Below are positions 19,106-27,731 of a DNA stretch of 64,000 bases, piece after piece. Within the stretch, counting starts at the first letter, position 1, and each line of letters starts with the position of its first letter. This DNA is from Rhodopirellula sp. SM50. GTDB taxonomy: Bacteria > Planctomycetota > Planctomycetia > Pirellulales > Pirellulaceae. The stretch lies in the NCBI RefSeq assembly GCF_002289565.1, contig NZ_NTFY01000014.1, forward strand, positions 123,016 to 187,015, given 5' to 3'. Both the position numbers and the translations under genes were made by a program. The notes beneath the pieces were generated by a model. That model was given only the letters and a program-made list of their open reading frames with translations, was not told where the DNA came from and searched no databases.

Positions 19106-20097
19106 TCGCAGCCAGACCCCATCCCATCACGTGGCCGCAGCTGGTCGCGGCCTGCTTGGTCAGCCTGTCCGCGGCCGGATCCGCGACGGCAGAAGCGCAA
19201 CCACCGCCGACGACCGAACCGCCGCACCGCGTCCGATTGGCGCCTCCAACGGAAACGAAATCCAACTCATCGGAGCGTTGGTACCCGCGACCATTGAGCA
19301 CGCTCGGTGGAACGATCCAAACCTATGACGCCGAGCAACTGGCCATCGTGCTGGACGGGCAAAGCGTCGTCACGCGTGTTTCATCGCCGCGCGTCGTCGC
19401 AGTCGAGCTGACCCGAGTTCCAGCCGATCAAGCCGCCGCGTTGGAGTTGTTCCATCAAGGAGACTTCGGCGCCGCGCTGCCCGCCCTGGTCCGCAGTATC
19501 AGCGATCACGACGCCTCCAGCCGGCCTCCCGTCTGGCGGCAACAATGGCTCTCAATGATGGCCGCCCAAGCAGCGATGCGCGCCGGACGGGGCGACATCG
19601 CATTGGAACTGGTCAGCCAACTCGACGCCCGGCCCCTGCCGACGACGACACTGGCGATCCTTCCGATCGATTGGACCGGAGCGATCGGCGGCGATGACCC
19701 CATCGTTCAGATTGCCGCCGGTCGCGCCGCGTCGGATTCGCTGGCGGTCAAGCTGGTCGTGGCCAGCTGGTTGCTGCGATCACCAAAGTATCGCGGTGCG
19801 GCGGAAGCTGCGGTGATGCGTTTAGCCGTGCAAGGCGAGCGAAAGACGATCGCCTTACTGGCCAAACAGCTGACCTATCGCACCCTACCGCCGCCCGCCA
19901 TCGACGCCAACCTGATCCGCATCGAAAGCGAAATCGAAGCGTTGCCGATGGCCCTGCAGACCGGCCCGATGATCTCGATACTGAACCTGGTCCGTCAGTC
20001 GGGACGGAAGGATGCCGCGAAACGATGGAAGCTGACGCTGGAACTGGCCGCACCGACCTGGCATCCGGATCTGGCGGCCAGCGTCGCAGGGCCGTAA
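19102..20097 (+). CDS. Secreted hypothetical protein, coupled to vWA-like protein
   Basis: 331 residues starting at a GTG that overlaps the upstream stop. A signal peptide is likely (WPQLVAACLVSLSAAGSATA, cleavage near AEA). A Pro-rich stretch is followed by a small beta segment (GGTIQTYDAEQLAIVLDGQ) and then helical, Ala-rich repeats that resemble TPR-type alpha solenoid (FHQGDFGAALPALVRSI, WLSMMAAQAAMRAGRGDIAL). No enzyme motif seen. The translational coupling suggests it works with the vWA-like protein at the cell surface (inference). Confidence 0.75.
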   Translation: MIAARPHPITWPQLVAACLVSLSAAGSATAEAQPPPTTEPPHRVRLAPPTETKSNSSERWYPRPLSTLGGTIQTYDAEQLAIVLDGQSVVTRVSSPRVVAVELTRVPADQAAALELFHQGDFGAALPALVRSISDHDASSRPPVWRQQWLSMMAAQAAMRAGRGDIALELVSQLDARPLPTTTLAILPIDWTGAIGGDDPIVQIAAGRAASDSLAVKLVVASWLLRSPKYRGAAEAAVMRLAVQGERKTIALLAKQLTYRTLPPPAIDANLIRIESEIEALPMALQTGPMISILNLVRQSGRKDAAKRWKLTLELAAPTWHPDLAASVAGP

Positions 20098-20179
20098 CGT
20101 CCTTCGTTCACCACTCCACTCGTTGCGAGGCTCCGCCTCGATTGTCCCACCGAACGAAGGCGGAGCCTCCCAACACCGC

Positions 20180-20203
20180 GTTCCCAGGCGAGAGCCTGGG
20201 AAC
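20180..20203. repeat. Family D palindrome
   Basis: GTTCCCAGGC-GAGA-GCCTGGGAAC, a perfect 10-bp stem in the short gap before the kinase gene; a related TGCGAGGCTCCGCCTCG lies just upstream at ~20124. Confidence 0.8.
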
Positions 20204-20232
20204 GAGCCCTGCATCCGCACACCACGCAACGC

Positions 20233-23200
20233 ATGCCCGACCGCAACACCATCGAGACGATTTTCCTGGAGGCCGTTGAACTGCCGGCGGACCAGCTTGC
20301 CCCGTTCCTCGATCAGCGATGCGGTGATGACGAGCCGCTACGGGACGCGGTGATGGAACTGATCCGAGCGGATCGGCAAGCCGGCGACGGGGCGTTTCTA
20401 CGGTCGCATCTTTTTAAGACCGACGGCCACAACGACGACGCGTCAACGCTTGGCGACACGTTCAATCAAGACGACACGGATCGATTCAGAATCCTCCGTG
20501 CCTATCGCCAGGGAGGACTCGGCGAAGTCCTGCTGGCCCATGACCGACAACTCGATCGCGACGTCGCGATCAAACAAATCAAACCGCGCTGGGCCGACAG
20601 CGAGGAGGCACGCCAGCGATTCATTCAAGAAGCCAAGGTGACCGGTCGGCTGGAGCACCCGGGGATCGTGCCCGTCTATGCGATGGGCACCTGGCCGGAT
20701 GGCCAACATTATTACGCGATGCGGTTTATCGAAGGTGACACGATGAAAGACACCATCGATCGCTACCATCGACCGCCGCAACCCTCCGATTCCGCCGACG
20801 TCAAAGGGCTGCAACTGCGCGAACTGTTGTCACGATTCGTCGATGTCTGCAACACGATTCAGTACGCCCACAGCAAACGTGTCCTGCATCGTGACATCAA
20901 GCCGTCCAACATCATGGTCGGCCCCTATGGTGAAACACTGGTCGTCGACTGGGGACTGGCCAAATTGCTGGACGAACCGGTCGACGAATCGATGACGGCC
21001 GATCTGGCCCGAGCGATTGCCAAGGGAAGCGGGTCCACGCCCACACGCGTCGGCGGCACCGTGGGCACGCCGCAATACATGAGCCCCGAACAAGCCCAAG
21101 GGAAACTCGAGTCCATCGGAACTCGGACCGACGTCTATTTGCTGGGCGCAACCCTGTACCAAATCCTGACCGGCCGCCCGCCGCATCAGGATGATTCGAT
21201 CTCGCGGTTGCTGAAAAAAATCGCCGCTGGAACCCTCACCCGGCCACGCCAGATCGCTGCCGACATCGCGCCGCCGCTGGAGTCGATCTGCTTGAAAGCG
21301 ATGGCCACCGATCCCACCGACCGATACGCCGATCCGAACCACATCGCCGACGACGTCAATCGCTGGATGGCCGATCAAGCGGTCTCGGCCCACACCGATT
21401 CCGTTTCCGTTCGCGTGAATCGCTGGATGCGACGACACCGCACCGCCACCAGCACCCTCGCCGTGACGCTTCTGCTGTTGGCCATCGGCGGCGTCTCCGG
21501 GTCGATCCTGTGGAATGTGGCGAACGTCCGAAAACTGCAAGCCGAACAGGAACGGCGCAGCAAGCGACTGGAACTCGAAGCCAAAGATCGACAACGGCTC
21601 GCGGAATTGCAAACCACCGCCGACGCCGCGGAGAATCTGGCCGCGATCGAGGTGTCTCGCGATCGATACACCTCCGCGTTGGACGTCTTGCGCAATACGC
21701 TGCCCGGCGTGCGATCGGAACCTCGACTGATCGAACAAGCCGATCGAATCGAACAGAAAGCGAATCGCATCGAGGCGCTCGTCGATTTTTACACCCTCGC
21801 CGAAACCGTCGAGCAACAAAACGTACTGAGCCGAGACACCAAAGCCCTGTTGGCCTGCACCACCGCCCTGAAACGACTGGGCATCTGGGACCGCGCCGAT
21901 TGGTGGACCGGGCTGCCCGATCAAGACCTTTCGGCTGAACAGATCGATCGCCTTCGATGGGATGTTTATCAGCAGTTGATGTTGATGGATGCCATGCTGG
22001 TCAAATCGATCGGTGTCCGGCTGACCGGCGAAGGTCGCGTCGCAGGCCCGAGCGCGTTGCTCCGTGCCGCCGGTCGATTGCTGACGACCAATGCCGGTAA
22101 AGCCGAAGCGAAGGCGGTGCTGGTGGTCAGTGACCGCATCGATCGGTTTCGACTGTCCGAATCCACCCGCTTGTATCGATCGATCGCAAACATGCGACTC
22201 GGCACTGGCGCGCGTTTGCAAGGAAAGGATTTGGGACAAACACGCAACGGCGCCGATGCGCACTCGCTGGCCGTGCTCAGCATGATCGCCGCGATCGACC
22301 CCAGCTTTGAATTGGTCTTTCGCGGCTATCAGGGTGACGACGCACTGCTCACCGCGCGTGATCTGTTCGGACGCTCGGCCGCCCTGGGGCCGAATTATTA
22401 CGGCACCCATTTGGGGCTCGGGCAAGTCCACTACTTGATCGCCCAGCGGAGCGGCGCCGAGCGTCCCGACGATCTGCATTGGGAAGACTTGGCACCCGCG
22501 CTGCACGCCTTTGGTCAGTGCATCACGTTGTTGCCCCAGCGCTGCTTTGCCTTTGCCGATCGTTCCAGCGTCTATCGTTGGCAGGCCCAATTGATCGCCG
22601 ACGACGAACGTTACACCCCGCCCGAACGCCAGCGCCGCGCGACCGAACGGTTGCAATGGAGTCTCGAGGATGCCCAGCGGGCGATGCAGTCCTACGACGT
22701 TCATCCCTGGGTCGGATGGCAGGCCGGTCAGGCGTACGCCGAACTGTCGCAAGTCGATCGAGCCCTGCGGCTTTGGATCCGAACCGCCATCGATACCTAT
22801 CCCCTGGGAGAAATTGCCGACGTGCGTTTCGTCGCCGTCGACGACCTGCGGGGACGGGCACAAATCGGCGACTGGTTGCAACAACAACTCGCCCGCACCG
22901 AATCGCAAATTCGTTTCAACCTGGTCGATGGCTTCACCGCTTTGGCCGGCGTCCGGCTCAATCAAGCCCGCCAGGACGAGGCGCTCGCGGCGATCGAATC
23001 GGCGTTGGCCATCGATCCGAATTTTCTCAACGCGCGGGCAATCCGTGGCATGATCTTGTTGCGCGAGCAAGCTTTCGCATCGGCCGAGTTCGATTTCCAA
23101 GCGGTGTGTGATGCCGATCCCGATCATCCGTTGGGGTCATTCGGCCTGGCGCAATGCTGGGAGAACAACGGGCGATTGAGTGACGCAGCAGCGATGTTTT

Positions 23201-24024
23201 TGATCGCGGAACGTGCCGCACTGACGGGCGAAAATCAGGCCGCCGCGGCACTGGGACATTGCCGCACCGCAGCCTTGTCCGGCGACCTGGTCGCGGCGGA
23301 GGCTGCCGTCGCACGCGCGATCGACGTCGAACCCGCCTGCGATCTATTCTCCACCGTTCGCTCCATCGCGACCGAATTGAGTCGACGAAAACGCTCTCCA
23401 GGCGTCGACCAAACGCAAATCGTCACGCTCGAAACGTTCATCAAATCGCTCGCCAAGCTGCCCCGGGCGACCAAGATCGAAGTGATGCCCCCGGCCGATT
23501 CCCGACAAACGACCGCGGCCTCGATCCTCAATGGCGACTTCGAACTCGATTCGATCCGCTACTGGAATTCCGTTTCCGGCGCAAAGTGGGAAACCACCCC
23601 CGGGTTTGCGTCTGCCGCCCGAGTCAGCCCGGACGCGCACTCGGGAAACCGCTCGCTGAAGATCACCGCGACCGCTGCGGACCCCGACAGTGCGGACCCC
23701 GACAGTGTCGCCAACGCCTCGGGACGAACCGGCCAGGAGTTTTCCGTCGTTGCCGGTCAACCCTACTCGCTTTCGTGTTGGGTCAAAGCCGAACAACTTG
23801 CCGCCGGCGCGATGCGAATTTTGGGGCCCGCCGAGCAGACGCTGATCGAATTCGATTCGGGCAGTTACTCCTGGCGTCGGGTGGCTGCAGCGTTTCAGGT
23901 GACGCAAACCGCCGACGGCCGACGCGTTGATGCCGGCACCATCGTCCCGGTCCGGATCCAGATCGTCGCCAGCGGTGCCGGAACGCTGTGGCTGGACGAT
24001 TTCATGTGCCAGAGCACGCCGTAG
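20233..24024 (+). CDS. Transmembrane Ser/Thr protein kinase with TPR-like and carbohydrate-module-like regions
   Basis: 1263 residues. A kinase domain spans ~85-380: glycine loop RQGGLGEV, Lys114 in VAIKQIK, HRDIKPSN with Asp221, VVDWGLAK (Asp239, with WG in place of FG) and GTPQYMSPEQAQGK. One transmembrane helix follows at ~406-428, then a coiled coil (~430-460), a helical region with TPR-like units to ~1070 (ALAAIESALAIDPNFLNARAI), and a C-terminal beta-sandwich of ~165 residues (ILNGDFELDSIRYWN ... GTLWLDDFMC) that resembles CBM4/9/22-like modules. The module would be outside, so the protein could link extracellular sensing to cytosolic phosphorylation (inference). Planctomycete kinases are often encoded with ECF sigma factors; the nearest one here is 5.4 kb away. 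Confidence 0.92.
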   Translation: MPDRNTIETIFLEAVELPADQLAPFLDQRCGDDEPLRDAVMELIRADRQAGDGAFLRSHLFKTDGHNDDASTLGDTFNQDDTDRFRILRAYRQGGLGEVLLAHDRQLDRDVAIKQIKPRWADSEEARQRFIQEAKVTGRLEHPGIVPVYAMGTWPDGQHYYAMRFIEGDTMKDTIDRYHRPPQPSDSADVKGLQLRELLSRFVDVCNTIQYAHSKRVLHRDIKPSNIMVGPYGETLVVDWGLAKLLDEPVDESMTADLARAIAKGSGSTPTRVGGTVGTPQYMSPEQAQGKLESIGTRTDVYLLGATLYQILTGRPPHQDDSISRLLKKIAAGTLTRPRQIAADIAPPLESICLKAMATDPTDRYADPNHIADDVNRWMADQAVSAHTDSVSVRVNRWMRRHRTATSTLAVTLLLLAIGGVSGSILWNVANVRKLQAEQERRSKRLELEAKDRQRLAELQTTADAAENLAAIEVSRDRYTSALDVLRNTLPGVRSEPRLIEQADRIEQKANRIEALVDFYTLAETVEQQNVLSRDTKALLACTTALKRLGIWDRADWWTGLPDQDLSAEQIDRLRWDVYQQLMLMDAMLVKSIGVRLTGEGRVAGPSALLRAAGRLLTTNAGKAEAKAVLVVSDRIDRFRLSESTRLYRSIANMRLGTGARLQGKDLGQTRNGADAHSLAVLSMIAAIDPSFELVFRGYQGDDALLTARDLFGRSAALGPNYYGTHLGLGQVHYLIAQRSGAERPDDLHWEDLAPALHAFGQCITLLPQRCFAFADRSSVYRWQAQLIADDERYTPPERQRRATERLQWSLEDAQRAMQSYDVHPWVGWQAGQAYAELSQVDRALRLWIRTAIDTYPLGEIADVRFVAVDDLRGRAQIGDWLQQQLARTESQIRFNLVDGFTALAGVRLNQARQDEALAAIESALAIDPNFLNARAIRGMILLREQAFASAEFDFQAVCDADPDHPLGSFGLAQCWENNGRLSDAAAMFLIAERAALTGENQAAAALGHCRTAALSGDLVAAEAAVARAIDVEPACDLFSTVRSIATELSRRKRSPGVDQTQIVTLETFIKSLAKLPRATKIEVMPPADSRQTTAASILNGDFELDSIRYWNSVSGAKWETTPGFASAARVSPDAHSGNRSLKITATAADPDSADPDSVANASGRTGQEFSVVAGQPYSLSCWVKAEQLAAGAMRILGPAEQTLIEFDSGSYSWRRVAAAFQVTQTADGRRVDAGTIVPVRIQIVASGAGTLWLDDFMCQSTP

Positions 24025-24224
24025 CCGTAGCGTCGTTTCGTCGATGTCATGCAGGTGTGCGGTGGACCGCAAGACAACCAGCCTCCTTCCAGCGATCCGA
24101 TTCAACCGACGACCGCCGTGATTACTGCAAGGGATCTCACCCACGGATGGAAGCAGCCTGGGATCCGTGGGTACGCCCTGCCATCGGTGGGCTCATTCAA
24201 ATCCGGCTCGAAAGTCCATCCTCA

Positions 24225-24304
24225 GGCACCGATCGCCCCGGTCCGGACCCAAATCGTCGCCCGAGGAGCCGGGACACTGCTGGACGATCTCTCGTGTCAG
24301 AGCT
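24225..24304 (+). pseudogene. Decayed partial copy of the kinase 3' end
   Basis: GGCACCGATCGCCCCGGTCC onward matches 23935-24017, the last codons of the kinase gene (GTIVPVRIQIVASGAGTLWLDDFMCQS), at roughly 80% identity by eye, with small deletions that break the frame. It starts about 200 bases after the kinase stop. It is a remnant of a tandem duplication or recombination; no open frame continues through it. Confidence 0.7.
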
Positions 24305-24328
24305 TGACAGGCTGGAAGCCTATCCCAA
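24303..24328. repeat. Half copy of the 'gacaggctggaagcctatccca' repeat (family E)
   Basis: TTGACAGGCTGGAAGCCTATCC matches one arm of the perfect hairpin at 52506-52556 and the inverted copy near 27218-27262. It joins directly to the kinase remnant. Confidence 0.75.
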
Positions 24329-24426
24329 TTTTTTCAGGTTTTGTTTCAGGGGTTTTGCGGCGGCTGCCGCAGGGTCGTGTGTCAGGCAACTCACCCGATT
24401 CAAAAACAATCCACCGAGACAAAACC

Positions 24427-25038
24427 ATGAAACGCCAAACCCTCTGCACCGTCGCCGCCGCCACCCTGTTCACCCTCGCTCTGGCGGCTTCGCCGGCTGA
24501 AGTTTCCGCCCAATCGGCCGGATCTTGGGTCGACATCGCCCGCGGACGTGTCGGAGCCGGCGCCAACGCCGACGGCATGATCCAAATCGCCAAAACCCGC
24601 AGCAGTTCCAAAAACGGGGTCGATTTCGGTCACGGATTCGCACTCGGGGCCGGCCCCAACGGGATCGCCCTGAGCAACTCGATCGGTGTCGGCGGTGGCC
24701 AAGCCGGGGCGGCCCACAACGTCCAACTGAATCTCGGACGCGGCGGTGCCCACGTCAGCCACGGCGGAGTGGTCACCCAGGGCGGCAACCGACGCGTGAT
24801 CAGCGGCGGTCACACCGGCACGTCGGGCGGCCAAGTCTACGGCGGCAGCCATTCGACCGGATACGGACAACACACCAAAGCGTACTCCAAGAGCCAGACG
24901 CGACAGTGGGGTGGCCAGGTTTATCAAGGCCAGGTCAATCAATACCGTGCCTACCAAGGCCAACCCAACGCGACCCGTTCCCGCTCGATGCCCGCCCGAG
25001 TCATCCGTAGCGGCGGCATCCGAATGTTCGGCCGCTAA
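24427..25038 (+). CDS. Small secreted Gly/Ser-rich protein, paralog 1
   Basis: 203 residues from the ATG at 24427; longer frames upstream lack support. A signal peptide is clear (MKRQTLCTVAAATLFTLAL, cleavage after VSA). The mature part is rich in Gly, Ser, Gln and His with pseudo-repeats (GFALGAGPNGIALSNSIG, GGHTGTSGGQVYGGSHSTGYG) and ends in a basic tail ARVIRSGGIRMFGR. The gene at 26521-27138 has the same layout and a similar tail. Proteins of this composition are often surface or matrix components. A terminator follows at 25058. Confidence 0.82.
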   Translation: MKRQTLCTVAAATLFTLALAASPAEVSAQSAGSWVDIARGRVGAGANADGMIQIAKTRSSSKNGVDFGHGFALGAGPNGIALSNSIGVGGGQAGAAHNVQLNLGRGGAHVSHGGVVTQGGNRRVISGGHTGTSGGQVYGGSHSTGYGQHTKAYSKSQTRQWGGQVYQGQVNQYRAYQGQPNATRSRSMPARVIRSGGIRMFGR

Positions 25039-25057
25039 ACGAAACACAACCGCCACC

Positions 25058-25088
25058 AAGCCTCCGACCCACGGTCGGGGGCTTTTTT
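25058..25088 (+). terminator. Rho-independent terminator
   Basis: AAGCCTCCGACC-CAC-GGTCGGGGGCTTTTTT: a strong GC stem with a 3-base loop and a T run, 20 bases after the stop of the small secreted protein gene. Confidence 0.92.
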
Positions 25089-25124
25089 GCGTTGATACGG
25101 TGGTGGCTGCTGCGAGCGTCCCGC

Positions 25125-25205
25125 CAACGACGTCACCCTCCCTGGCAGCCTCGTTCTTTAGTCACCCTCCCTGGCAAGGAGGGTCGAGCGAGGGGAGGGT
25201 CGAAC
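25125..25205. repeat. Repeat family G ('CACCCTCCCTGGCAAGGAGGG')
   Basis: Two copies of GTCACCCTCCCTGGCA separated by 25 bases, followed by GGAGGGTCGAGCGAGGGGAG. Related copies lie at ~8975-9004 and 50917-50975. The copy near 25270 (CTCTCCCAAAGGGAGGGTG) belongs to the same group. Confidence 0.75.
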
Positions 25206-25361
25206 GGATGTCGCTGAGCGATCCCAAGCCATATAGACCCTCCCCGCGTCGTCGTAAACTCCTCCGCGACTCTCCCAAAGGGAGGGTGACTTCGACTCGC
25301 CGCCAAACAAATCCCCCCGCTTTCGTTTCCCAATCCCGACTCCATTTTCAGGACCGTTCCC

Positions 25362-25997
25362 ATGACCCTTCGACTCTTCAGCGGCACCGCCGCAACCCTG
25401 CTCGTCGCGTTTGCCGTCTTCGCCCAGTCGCCACCTGCGGCCACCGAGCCGGAACCGGAACTGACCCTCCAACCCGTGCCGACATTGCTGCGTCTGCATC
25501 TGCCCATCCTGGGTGAACAACGCGGCGTGCTGGTCGAGGCCGTCGCCGCGGGGTCGGCCGCGGCCGGCACCGGACTCCGTGCCGGCGACGTCATCCTGGA
25601 AGCCGGCGGGCGGGCAATCATCGCCGGCGATGCACTCCAGCGGCCGGACCCCGCGTTTCCGATCGTGGTGTTGCGCCGCGGCCGCACACGAGTGCTATAC
25701 CCTGGGGCAATGGAAAACGGTTTCATGGACCAGATGTTTACGCCCCCGGTTCCCGCCGATCAGCCTGGCGGAACCAGCGTCAGCTCTTCGGCGATCCGTT
25801 CCGGTTCTGGCAGTCGCGCCGTTTCGGTCAGTCGCGCCGGAGATCAATTCGCGATCGAAATGTCGTTGCCGGAATTGGCCGAGGGCCCGATCCGATTTCG
25901 AGGCACGGCGGCGGAAATCGAGCAACAACTGCGACAGAGCACGCTCGGCGAAGCGGTCAAACGCGAGGTCCGAACGGTGCTCCGTCAGTCTCGCTAG
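25362..25997 (+). CDS. Secreted PDZ-domain protein
   Basis: 211 residues with a signal peptide (MTLRLFSGTAATLLVAFAVF, cleavage near AQS). A PDZ-like domain spans ~40-115: LGEQRGVLVEAVAAGSAAAGTGLRAGDVILEAGGRAI then ALQRPDPAFPIVVLRRG. No protease triad is present, so this is not a DegP-type enzyme; it may bind C-termini of envelope proteins. The C-terminal half is Ser/Gly-rich followed by a helical tail. It sits between the two Gly/Ser-rich secreted protein genes. Confidence 0.8.
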   Translation: MTLRLFSGTAATLLVAFAVFAQSPPAATEPEPELTLQPVPTLLRLHLPILGEQRGVLVEAVAAGSAAAGTGLRAGDVILEAGGRAIIAGDALQRPDPAFPIVVLRRGRTRVLYPGAMENGFMDQMFTPPVPADQPGGTSVSSSAIRSGSGSRAVSVSRAGDQFAIEMSLPELAEGPIRFRGTAAEIEQQLRQSTLGEAVKREVRTVLRQSR

Positions 25998-26221
25998 CGC
26001 AGTGCCCCGTCGGGCGGTCAATGTCACGCGGGGAGCCATGGACCTTTTGGCAATCGGCTTCCCTCGATCGATCTGATCGAACAAACGATCTTCGGTGTCA
26101 CACCCACCGATGGCAGCGCGAACCCACGGATTTCTGGCTGCTTTTCATCCGTGGGTTCGCCCTGCCATCCGTGGGCACAATCGAATCCGGCTTTGGAGGG
26201 CATTCTATTTCGCGGCGTCAT

Positions 26222-26334
26222 TTGTATAAGTGGCGGAGTTGATCGTAGGGGAAGTCGCTAAGACTTTCCCAGCGCCGGCCCTCTCTGGCGTTTGCTTGCT
26301 GCGCAAACGCCGTCTCTCCCAGAGGGAGAGAATC
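26222..26334. repeat. Outer left inverted repeat flanking the graspetide locus
   Basis: 113 bases beginning TTGTATAAGTGGCGGAGTTG and ending CAGAGGGAGAGAATC. Its reverse complement is at 30270-30382, also 113 bases, with most differences confined to the middle. It contains its own hairpin, GCGTTTGCTTGCTGCGCAAACGC. Confidence 0.88.
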
Positions 26335-26520
26335 TTCCACTCGTTCCAAGGCTCCGCCTTGGAACGCAAGCTGGAAGCGTACGCCACGGGGAGAAAAGTT
26401 TTCAAAAATCGTTCAGGGGTTTGGCGGGTCGCGACGCAGGTGTCTGGTGAAGGCCGACAACGTTGGCCGCCACCCACTTCACCCAGCTCCTTGACCCTCT
26501 TTTCCACTAGGAACAGACCC

Positions 26521-27138
26521 ATGAAACGCTTCACAACCACCTTCGCCGTTGTCGCCATCCTCGCCACTGCTGCATTCACCGGCAACGCCCACGCCCAAGT
26601 CTCCGCGTCCAGCTACTCGACCGGCGGCACCGCCATCTCGAGTGCTTACGGACGAGGCAACACCCGACTGAATTCCTCGGCGGTCGCCAGCGGCGGCGGC
26701 TACGCCCGGTCGACGATGACCGGCCGCGGAGTCAACGGCGGTTTCGCCAGCGGCAACAGCCGAGCCGTTTCCCACGGCGGTGTCGCGATCAGCAACGGCA
26801 ACTCGTCGGCCAACGGCTGGGGCGCCCGCTCACACTCTAATTCCTACGCTCGCACCGTCGGCGGATTTGCCCGCAGCAACAGCAACGCGGTCGCCAACGG
26901 CAACTGGGCCGACGCCCGCTCCAATGCCGTCACCCGAACTTGGGGCACTTACGGCAGTTCGTCGTCCGAAGCGATCGACAATCGCCGATCCTCCAATCCG
27001 GGCTACCCCGTTTACCCGACCAACACGCCCAGCTACACCGGCGGCAACTACAGCAGCGGAACGACGGCATCGGTGTACCAAAACTCGACACCACGAGCGA
27101 CGGTCTTCCGCAGCCGTAGCGTCCGACGCGGTTGGTGA
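26521..27138 (+). CDS. Small secreted Gly/Ser/Asn-rich protein, paralog 2
   Basis: 205 residues from ATG 26521, preceded by a weak ribosome site (AGGAACAGACCC). Signal peptide MKRFTTTFAVVAILATAAF, cleavage after AHA. The mature chain is built from short Ser/Gly/Asn/Ala units (SSAVASGGGYARST, GFASGNSRAVSHGGVAIS, GFARSNSNAVANGNW) and ends PRATVFRSRSVRRGW. Like paralog 1 it has MKR at the start, a similar length, an SHGGV motif and an Arg/aromatic tail. It may be a surface matrix protein. The frame upstream to 26230 is a repeat element, not coding. Confidence 0.82.
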   Translation: MKRFTTTFAVVAILATAAFTGNAHAQVSASSYSTGGTAISSAYGRGNTRLNSSAVASGGGYARSTMTGRGVNGGFASGNSRAVSHGGVAISNGNSSANGWGARSHSNSYARTVGGFARSNSNAVANGNWADARSNAVTRTWGTYGSSSSEAIDNRRSSNPGYPVYPTNTPSYTGGNYSSGTTASVYQNSTPRATVFRSRSVRRGW

Positions 27139-27165
27139 GCCAATCGCCGAACTCGTTTCTCCCGG

Positions 27166-27196
27166 CCTCGCATCGATCTCGGTGCGGGGTTTCTTT
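27166..27196 (+). terminator. Probable terminator after paralog 2
   Basis: CCTCGCA / TGCGGGG arms around a 10-base loop followed by TTTCTTTG. One G-T pair weakens the stem. Confidence 0.5.
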
Positions 27197-27217
27197 GTCA
27201 TCCGAGCCATCCAGTGG

Positions 27218-27262
27218 GATAGGCTTCCAGCCTGTCAATCCAGTGGGATACGCTTCCAGCCT
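27218..27262. repeat. Family E repeat, two adjacent copies
   Basis: Two direct copies of CAGTGGGATA(G/C)GCTTCCAGCCT, the second diverged. They match the arms of the 52506-52556 hairpin. Confidence 0.75.
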
Positions 27263-27300
27263 CGAATGGCGCGACCCTGGAGGTTGGTGTGCAGGCTTTA

Positions 27301-27441
27301 GCCCAATACCGCTCAGTTAACATGAATGAGGGGGCCCGGACGCTGGCGCGAACCGGCTGATATCAAACGAATATCAGCCGTTTGGCGCGAGCCTACGGGC
27401 CCTCATCTGAAGAAACGACGCTTAACTTAGCGGTATTGGGC
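27301..27441. repeat. Inner left inverted repeat flanking the graspetide locus
   Basis: 141 bases starting GCCCAATACCGCTCAGTTAA and ending ACTTAGCGGTATTGGGC, so its own ends are inverted. The interior has ATCAGCCGTTTGGCGCGAGC opposed by GCTGGCGCGAACCGGCTGAT. Its reverse complement occurs almost base for base at 30062-30203. The structure resembles a MITE. Confidence 0.9.
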
Positions 27442-27445
27442 TTTA

Positions 27446-27587
27446 GCCCAATACCGCTAAGTTTAGCTCGACGGGGAGGCCGCTCGCGCTGGCGCGAACC
27501 GGCTGATATCAATCGTTTATCAGCCGTTTGGCGCGAGCCTACGGGCACCGAGTTGAGGAAACCACGCTTAACTTAGCGGTATTGGGC
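27446..27587. repeat. Diverged tandem copy of the inner element
   Basis: GCCCAATACCGCTAAGTTTA to ACTTAGCGGTATTGGGC: same ends and same central ATATCAA..TATCAGCCGTTTGGCGCG core as 27301-27441, but a different left interior. It lies between the left inner repeat and the graspetide precursor gene. Confidence 0.88.
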
Positions 27588-27731
27588 TTTAGCCGCCCAC
27601 TGTCGCTGCGACGCAGCGATCGGGAGTCGCCTCAAGGCAAAACACCAACGGATTGCCGAATCCATTTTTACTTCTGCCCGCTCGATCCTAAACTAGTAGA
27701 TACCGATCCCCCTCTTACCCCCGGCTCCGCC

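Noticed and set aside
20830..23127. 765-codon minus-strand frame opposite the kinase
   Set aside because: Shadow frame; the plus strand has intact kinase motifs.
24049..24426. Upstream extension of the small secreted protein gene (frame open from 24049)
   Set aside because: It runs through the kinase remnant and a repeat; the signal peptide begins at 24427.
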